Shown one piece after another: positions 5,539-8,690 of a stretch of DNA of 8,690 nt. The stretch is from Turicibacter sp. GTDB lineage: Bacteria > Bacillota > Bacilli > MOL361 > Turicibacteraceae. Every line of letters begins with the position of its first letter. Positions within the stretch are counted from its first letter, which is position 1. A program made the translations under genes and the position numbers. The DNA is taken from NCBI GenBank assembly GCA_030531025.1, contig JAUMTV010000126.1, positions 1-8,690 on the forward strand. Direction: 5' to 3'. The notes under the pieces are model-generated. The model was not told the DNA's origin. It did no database searches and saw nothing but the letters and a program-made list of their open reading frames with translations.

Positions 5539-6066
5539 TTATTCAAATGTTAAATAATCAACATAAACATATCCTGTTTTTCCTTCAAAAGAAACTTGAA
5601 TCCACTCATCACTGTAATAACGATCTAAAACTTGTACTTGATCACCTGCATTTAAATTACCAATGATATCTGTTCCTGTTGCTGCTTTAGAACGAACATT
5701 AACACCATCTACATTACAATAAGCTTCATTATTATTTGTCTGAGTTGGTTGATTTTGTGTTGAATCCGTTTGTTCAGTTGATGATTGTTCATTTGATGAG
5801 TCTGTTGCTGGTGGTGTAGCTTCTTCAGATGGAGCGTTATTTTCATCAACATTTGTTAAATCTTCTGGTGTTTGTTCTGTCGCATCTTCATATGTTAAGA
5901 ATTCATTTTCTGATTTAGGGGCTTCATAAGTAGCAGCCATCACTCCTGTATAAATAATTAATCCAGAACCTAAAATGGTTAAGATTCCGATTAATGATAC
6001 GCCAATTTTTTGCGTCCATGAAGTAACTTTTCCATCAAATTCATCTTGTTTATTCTTTGACTTCAT
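5539..6066 (-). CDS. Membrane-anchored SH3b-domain protein
   Basis: ATG 6066 follows GGGAGG with about 8 bases of spacing. The 175 residues divide into a charged cytoplasmic N-terminus (1-20), one membrane helix (about 21-45, IGVSLIGILTILGSGLIIYT), an extended Ser/Thr/Gln/Glu/Pro linker (about 48-113) and a bacterial SH3 domain (115-175). The SH3b signature is clear: VDGVNVRSKAATGTDIIGNL, then GDQVQVL, WIQV and GKTGYVYVDYL. Such domains usually bind peptidoglycan cross-bridges, so the protein probably links membrane and wall, with the linker spanning the wall. No hydrolase domain is present, so it would be a binding or sensing protein. It is single-copy here, with about 166 bases of upstream sequence and the shared terminator downstream. 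Confidence 0.88.
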   Translation of the reverse strand: MKSKNKQDEFDGKVTSWTQKIGVSLIGILTILGSGLIIYTGVMAATYEAPKSENEFLTYEDATEQTPEDLTNVDENNAPSEEATPPATDSSNEQSSTEQTDSTQNQPTQTNNNEAYCNVDGVNVRSKAATGTDIIGNLNAGDQVQVLDRYYSDEWIQVSFEGKTGYVYVDYLTFE

Positions 6067-6196
6067 CTTTCGTCCTCCCTCTGTCGAATCCTGTTGTTAA
6101 GTCACTGAATTACACTAGGATTGTAGTATTTTAATTAATCATATCATAATTTAGTAGAATAATTATGTATTTTTCACTGACATTATCAGGCAGTTA

Positions 6197-6234
6197 AAAA
6201 AAGTTAGTCAAGCAAGCGCCTGACTAACTTTTTT
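6197..6234 (-). terminator. Terminator after the acidic lipoprotein gene
   Basis: TGACTAACTTTTTT (6221-6234) and AAAAAAGTTAGTCA (6197-6210) form a 14-bp stem with a 10-base loop; read on the minus strand it ends in a run of T. The stem overlaps the stop codon at 6235-6233. Confidence 0.85.
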
Positions 6235-6898
6235 AATCTTCATATTCTAAAAATTCAACTTGTGGACGTTCCCCTAATCCATCATAACTAATTAAATATT
6301 CCACCCGATATTCTTTATACTCAACGACAATTTTGGCATGCGGAATACCTTCTGGAACAATACAGTGTAAATCAATCACTTGTTTATCCTCAACAATTTG
6401 AGTGTCTAATAATGGTGCTTTCTCAATTAACTTATCATCTTCATAAAAAACTTCATAAATGGTAATTTTTGATCCAATATGTTGAGGGATAATTAACATT
6501 TGTTCACCACTTGAATCTTGTTCACACTCAATCACATCTAAATGATCTAAAACTTTTAATTGTGCTTCTGATGGGTTATGAATAATAGCCGCTAGTTGCT
6601 GCTCACTCATTTCAAGTTGTAATAAATCTACTGCTTCATTTAAAGTCGCACTCACTGGACAATCAACATTATCATCTGGTTCATTTTCCTCACTAGGATC
6701 AACAACGACAGGATCTTCTTCAACTGGTTCTTGAGTCGTTTGTTCTAAAGGGGATTCAGTCGGGAAATCTATCACATTTTCTTCATTTAAGTTATCCACA
6801 GACGGCTGTGAATTACTTATGTTATCTGATGGACTTATCCACTGACAGCCTGATAAAAAAATAACCAAACATATGATCATACATAATTTGTATATCAT
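6233..6898 (-). CDS. Lipoprotein with acidic linker, unknown function
   Basis: The start is ATG 6898, 6 bases after AGGAGGAG; an in-frame ATG at 6952 would add 18 residues but lacks a comparable site and would bury the signal peptide. The 221-residue product has a lipoprotein signal with L-S-G-Cys18, so it is lipid-anchored outside. Residues about 20-83 are a low-complexity acidic linker rich in Glu, Asp, Pro, Ser and Asn. A folded domain follows from about 84 (CPVSATLNEAVDLLQL) with mixed helix and strand character, and Cys84, Cys129 and Cys184 on the exposed side could form a disulfide. I recognise no family. A TATATT around 6930-6920 on this strand may be a -10 element, but the -35 is poor. 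It lies upstream of, and reads the same way as, the SH3b gene, yet has its own terminator. Confidence 0.8.
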   Translation of the reverse strand: MIYKLCMIICLVIFLSGCQWISPSDNISNSQPSVDNLNEENVIDFPTESPLEQTTQEPVEEDPVVVDPSEENEPDDNVDCPVSATLNEAVDLLQLEMSEQQLAAIIHNPSEAQLKVLDHLDVIECEQDSSGEQMLIIPQHIGSKITIYEVFYEDDKLIEKAPLLDTQIVEDKQVIDLHCIVPEGIPHAKIVVEYKEYRVEYLISYDGLGERPQVEFLEYED

Positions 6899-7032
6899 AA
6901 GACTCCTCCTACTTAGCGTCCTTCTACTTTTAATATACACCTTCTTATTCAAATGGAAACAATGAGTTCTTATATTTTAATCCTCTTTTTTCGACGATTT
7001 ACTCTATCTACAATCTCCATGAAACCCCTTTA

Positions 7033-7062
7033 TTCATTTCGATTTCTATGCTATTGTATAAT
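7033..7062 (+). promoter_or_regulatory. Likely promoter of the esterase gene
   Basis: TATAAT (7057-7062) is a perfect -10 box, and TTCATT (7033-7038) is a weak -35 with an 18-base spacer. Transcription would begin near 7069, leaving only about 17 bases of leader before ATG 7086, just enough for the AAGGGGGG ribosome site at 7074-7081. Confidence 0.5.
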
Positions 7063-7085
7063 CATCTTTTATTAAGGGGGGCATT

Positions 7086-7862
7086 ATGGCCATTATTGAT
7101 GTTAACTTTCATTCAACATGCTTAAATCGCATGGTGACTTATAAAGCAATTATTCCAACTGAACACGAAATAAAAAACAAACCTTTCAAAACACTTTATC
7201 TTTTACATGGGATAACTGATAATCATAACCAATGGATTGTCGGAACACGTATTGTTCTACTAGCTAATCAATATCGCCTTGCTGTCATTATGCCTGCAGG
7301 GGAAAATAGTTTTTATGTTGATGATGAAGCCCGTGGACACCTCTACGGAGAATTTATCGGTCGTGAACTCGTCGAACATACGCGTCAACTGTTCCATCTT
7401 TCAACAAAACGAGAAGATACATTCATTGCTGGACTTTCAATGGGGGGGTATGGTGCCATCTGTAATGGACTAAAATATCATCAAACATTTAGCCATATTG
7501 CAGGATTATCGTCGGCATTCATTTTAGATCAGGCACTCAATTCAACACCTGATCATGAATGGATTTTAGGACGCCGTTCATATTACGAAAGTATTTTTGG
7601 AAATCTTGATGAATTAATCGGTAGTGACAAAGATTATAAAGCCTTAATCCAACAGTTAAAATATGAAGAAGTGGAGCTTCCAAAACTTTATCTTGCCTGT
7701 GGAACAGAGGACTTTTTAATTGAATCAAATCGTGATTATCGCGACTTCCTAAAACAAGAAGCAATTGATTTTACTTACATTGAAGGCCCTGGAAGTCATG
7801 ACTGGACATTTTGGGACACTTATATTGAGCAAATCATTAATTGGTTGCCTTTATCTCATTAA
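7086..7862 (+). CDS. Putative esterase, alpha/beta hydrolase (tributyrin esterase-like)
   Basis: The 258-residue protein has the features of the PF00756-type esterase fold. A core strand precedes the oxyanion-hole HG pair (LYLLHGITDNHNQW, His41-Gly42). The nucleophile elbow is GLSMGGYGA with Ser118, the acid is in ACGTEDFL with Asp209, and the base is in GPGSHDWTFW with His238, so the triad is complete and in the right order. Length agrees with the EstA/tributyrin esterase group, which hydrolyses short acyl esters. The S-formylglutathione hydrolase branch is an alternative. No signal peptide is seen, so it should be cytoplasmic. ATG 7086 is set by AAGGGGGG immediately upstream. The gene stands alone, with its own promoter and terminator. 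Substrate cannot be deduced from context. Confidence 0.9.
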   Translation: MAIIDVNFHSTCLNRMVTYKAIIPTEHEIKNKPFKTLYLLHGITDNHNQWIVGTRIVLLANQYRLAVIMPAGENSFYVDDEARGHLYGEFIGRELVEHTRQLFHLSTKREDTFIAGLSMGGYGAICNGLKYHQTFSHIAGLSSAFILDQALNSTPDHEWILGRRSYYESIFGNLDELIGSDKDYKALIQQLKYEEVELPKLYLACGTEDFLIESNRDYRDFLKQEAIDFTYIEGPGSHDWTFWDTYIEQIINWLPLSH

Positions 7863-7900
7863 AAATCAATCATACAAGAGGGGGCTATTCTTTCATATTC

Positions 7901-7924
7901 AGAGGGGAATTTCCCTCTTTTTTT
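7901..7924 (+). terminator. Terminator after the esterase gene
   Basis: AGAGGG (7901-7906) pairs with CCCTCT (7913-7918), followed by T7918-7924. One extra G-T pair can be added inside, leaving a small loop. Confidence 0.85.
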
Positions 7925-8048
7925 ATGTTCGCGATTTTTTAATTTGGGAACTTATAAATTTAAGGGTAATTGCCGTTTTTATAATATGAAAGAGCACATA
8001 TAATAAATCGATTCGTCCTTAATTGCTTAATTTAAAAAGGTGATAATT

Positions 8049-8489
8049 ATGATGGGATGTTATTGTAGCTTTCGGAACCGACTATACAAACTACTTGGAC
8101 GATACGCAATCTGTTTAATCTGTCAGGTGGGATTACCTAAGTGTGGACCTAATCTATGTCAAATTGCACAACGTTTAGCGAATGCAAATATTGAACCTAT
8201 TGAAAATCCAACCTTAGAAGAACTACTCTTAAAAGCCATTAAAGTAAATAACAACTGTCAAAAATGTTGTCCACCTCCAGGTAACATTTGTATAGGAATC
8301 GGATTAGGGAGTAATATCGAATTTATTTCTTACTATTTAGGAGAATATGTCTACCGCTTATTATATGGTTTGGATTGTAAAAATTTAGACCAAAAATTAT
8401 GCCGTATTTTTAGTTATCCTTGTCCAGCAAAGCGTCGACGCTGTCTAAATGAACTACTACTCCAAGCCTTACAAAATGAAGAAGAATAA
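8049..8489 (+). CDS. Cysteine-rich protein, unknown function
   Basis: The start is most likely ATG 8049, 6 bases after AAAGGTG; GTG 8040 overlaps that site and ATG 8052 is possible. The 146-residue product has 14 cysteines at 4, 6, 22, 25, 32, 37, 70, 73, 74, 81, 110, 118, 125 and 132, including CYC, CxxC (22-25) and CxxCC (70-74) groups. Between them are amphipathic helices; the motif (T/C)LxELLL(K/Q)A(I/L) occurs twice (about 55-64 and 132-141), hinting at an internal duplication. There is no signal peptide and no membrane helix, so it should start in the cytoplasm. Possible roles are metal or Fe-S binding, or a disulfide-linked structural protein such as a spore coat component; none can be chosen. 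A TATAAT lies at 7980-7985, and CATATAATA at 7997-8005 resembles sporulation-sigma -10 boxes without a convincing -35. A terminator follows at once. Confidence 0.75.
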   Translation: MMGCYCSFRNRLYKLLGRYAICLICQVGLPKCGPNLCQIAQRLANANIEPIENPTLEELLLKAIKVNNNCQKCCPPPGNICIGIGLGSNIEFISYYLGEYVYRLLYGLDCKNLDQKLCRIFSYPCPAKRRRCLNELLLQALQNEEE

Positions 8490-8493
8490 AAAT

Positions 8494-8522
8494 AACCACC
8501 AGTAAACCTAACTGGTGGTTTT
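8494..8522 (+). terminator. Terminator after the cysteine-rich gene
   Basis: AACCACCAGT (8494-8503) pairs perfectly with ACTGGTGGTT (8511-8520) around AAACCTA. The T tail is short (TTTT, 8519-8522). Confidence 0.75.
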
Positions 8523-8607
8523 CTATGTGGCCAAAATCCTCTGATTAACATCTACTTCTCTCTTTTTTGCATAAAAAGAGAAACTGTGGATAAGTTAAAC
8601 ATCCACT

Positions 8608-8628
8608 AAAAAAGGAGCTCTCGCTCCT
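8608..8628 (-). terminator. Minus-strand terminator for a gene beyond the right edge
   Basis: On the minus strand AGGAGC, loop GAGA, GCTCCT, then T6 (complement of 8608-8613). It implies a minus-strand transcript entering from the right; the 62 bases left in the window do not show a convincing coding tail. Confidence 0.8.
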
Positions 8629-8635
8629 ATCAATG

Positions 8636-8655
8636 ATCTATATATAAACAGAAAT
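8636..8655 (-). repeat. 20-bp inverted repeat, right copy
   Basis: Read on the minus strand this is ATTTCTGTTTATATATAGAT, identical to bases 1168-1187. It lies 7 bases before the minus-strand terminator stem, so it is at the 3' end of a transcript entering from the right. Confidence 0.7.
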
Positions 8656-8690
8656 AAAATCTACATTTATCACGACACACTAAATGTTTG

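Noticed and set aside
7279..7989. Short open frames overlapping the esterase gene on both strands and running past its terminator
   Set aside because: No ribosome sites, and they lie within or across a well-supported gene and its terminator.
8559..8581. TCTCTTTTT/AAAAAGAGA hairpin
   Set aside because: Perfect 9-bp stem but nearly all A-T with no clear tail; position between two real terminators makes a function doubtful.
8585..8593. TGTGGATAA, a perfect DnaA box on the minus strand, with similar sites at about 6790 and 6836
   Set aside because: Isolated boxes, two of them inside a coding gene, with no cluster, AT-rich unwinding region or dnaA/dnaN genes; not evidence of an origin.
1168..8655. 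The 20-bp inverted repeats as ends of a 7.5-kb mobile element
   Set aside because: No transposase or integrase lies between them, no target duplication is visible, and the content is ordinary chromosomal genes.

Overview
The window looks like a chromosomal segment of a low-GC Bacillota. AT-rich DNA, strong GGAGG-type ribosome binding sites, TTG and GTG starts, U-tailed hairpin terminators and lipobox lipoproteins all fit. The protein flavour suggests a gut Erysipelotrichia/Turicibacter-like organism, but that assignment is inference. No rRNA, tRNA, CRISPR array or intact insertion sequence was seen.

Left part (1-1380): a minus-strand lipoprotein runs off the left edge and resembles the NisI/SpaI lantibiotic-immunity domain. 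Next come a wrecked HxlR-type regulator (485-765) and a 36-residue single-helix membrane peptide (819-929). The stretch 930-1240 has no protein gene. It holds a compact, highly foldable segment (967-1146) whose core is two tandem copies of the same bulged hairpin, the best candidate here for an undescribed structured RNA. A broken gene tail (1241-1366) leads into a small membrane-anchored protein (1380-1835).

Middle part (1831-4130): a divergent MerR-type regulator / MATE efflux pair shares a well-preserved MerR-style promoter with a 19-bp spacer. Both genes are damaged: the regulator has a frameshift in an 8-nt homopolymer, and the pump has an in-frame TGA plus a frameshift in a 7-nt homopolymer. 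With the HxlR relic this makes a local cluster of decaying resistance or regulatory genes.

Right part (4136-8690): a small minus-strand operon encodes a short soluble protein, a three-helix membrane protein and a 25-residue membrane peptide. It is followed by a manganese catalase with all metal ligands present, a membrane-anchored SH3b protein and an acidic-linker lipoprotein. The window closes with a putative esterase with an intact Ser-Asp-His triad and a 146-residue protein with 14 cysteines. These genes are intact and mostly have their own terminators. The right edge carries a minus-strand terminator for something outside the window, and a 20-bp exact inverted copy of a sequence lying just downstream of the candidate RNA.
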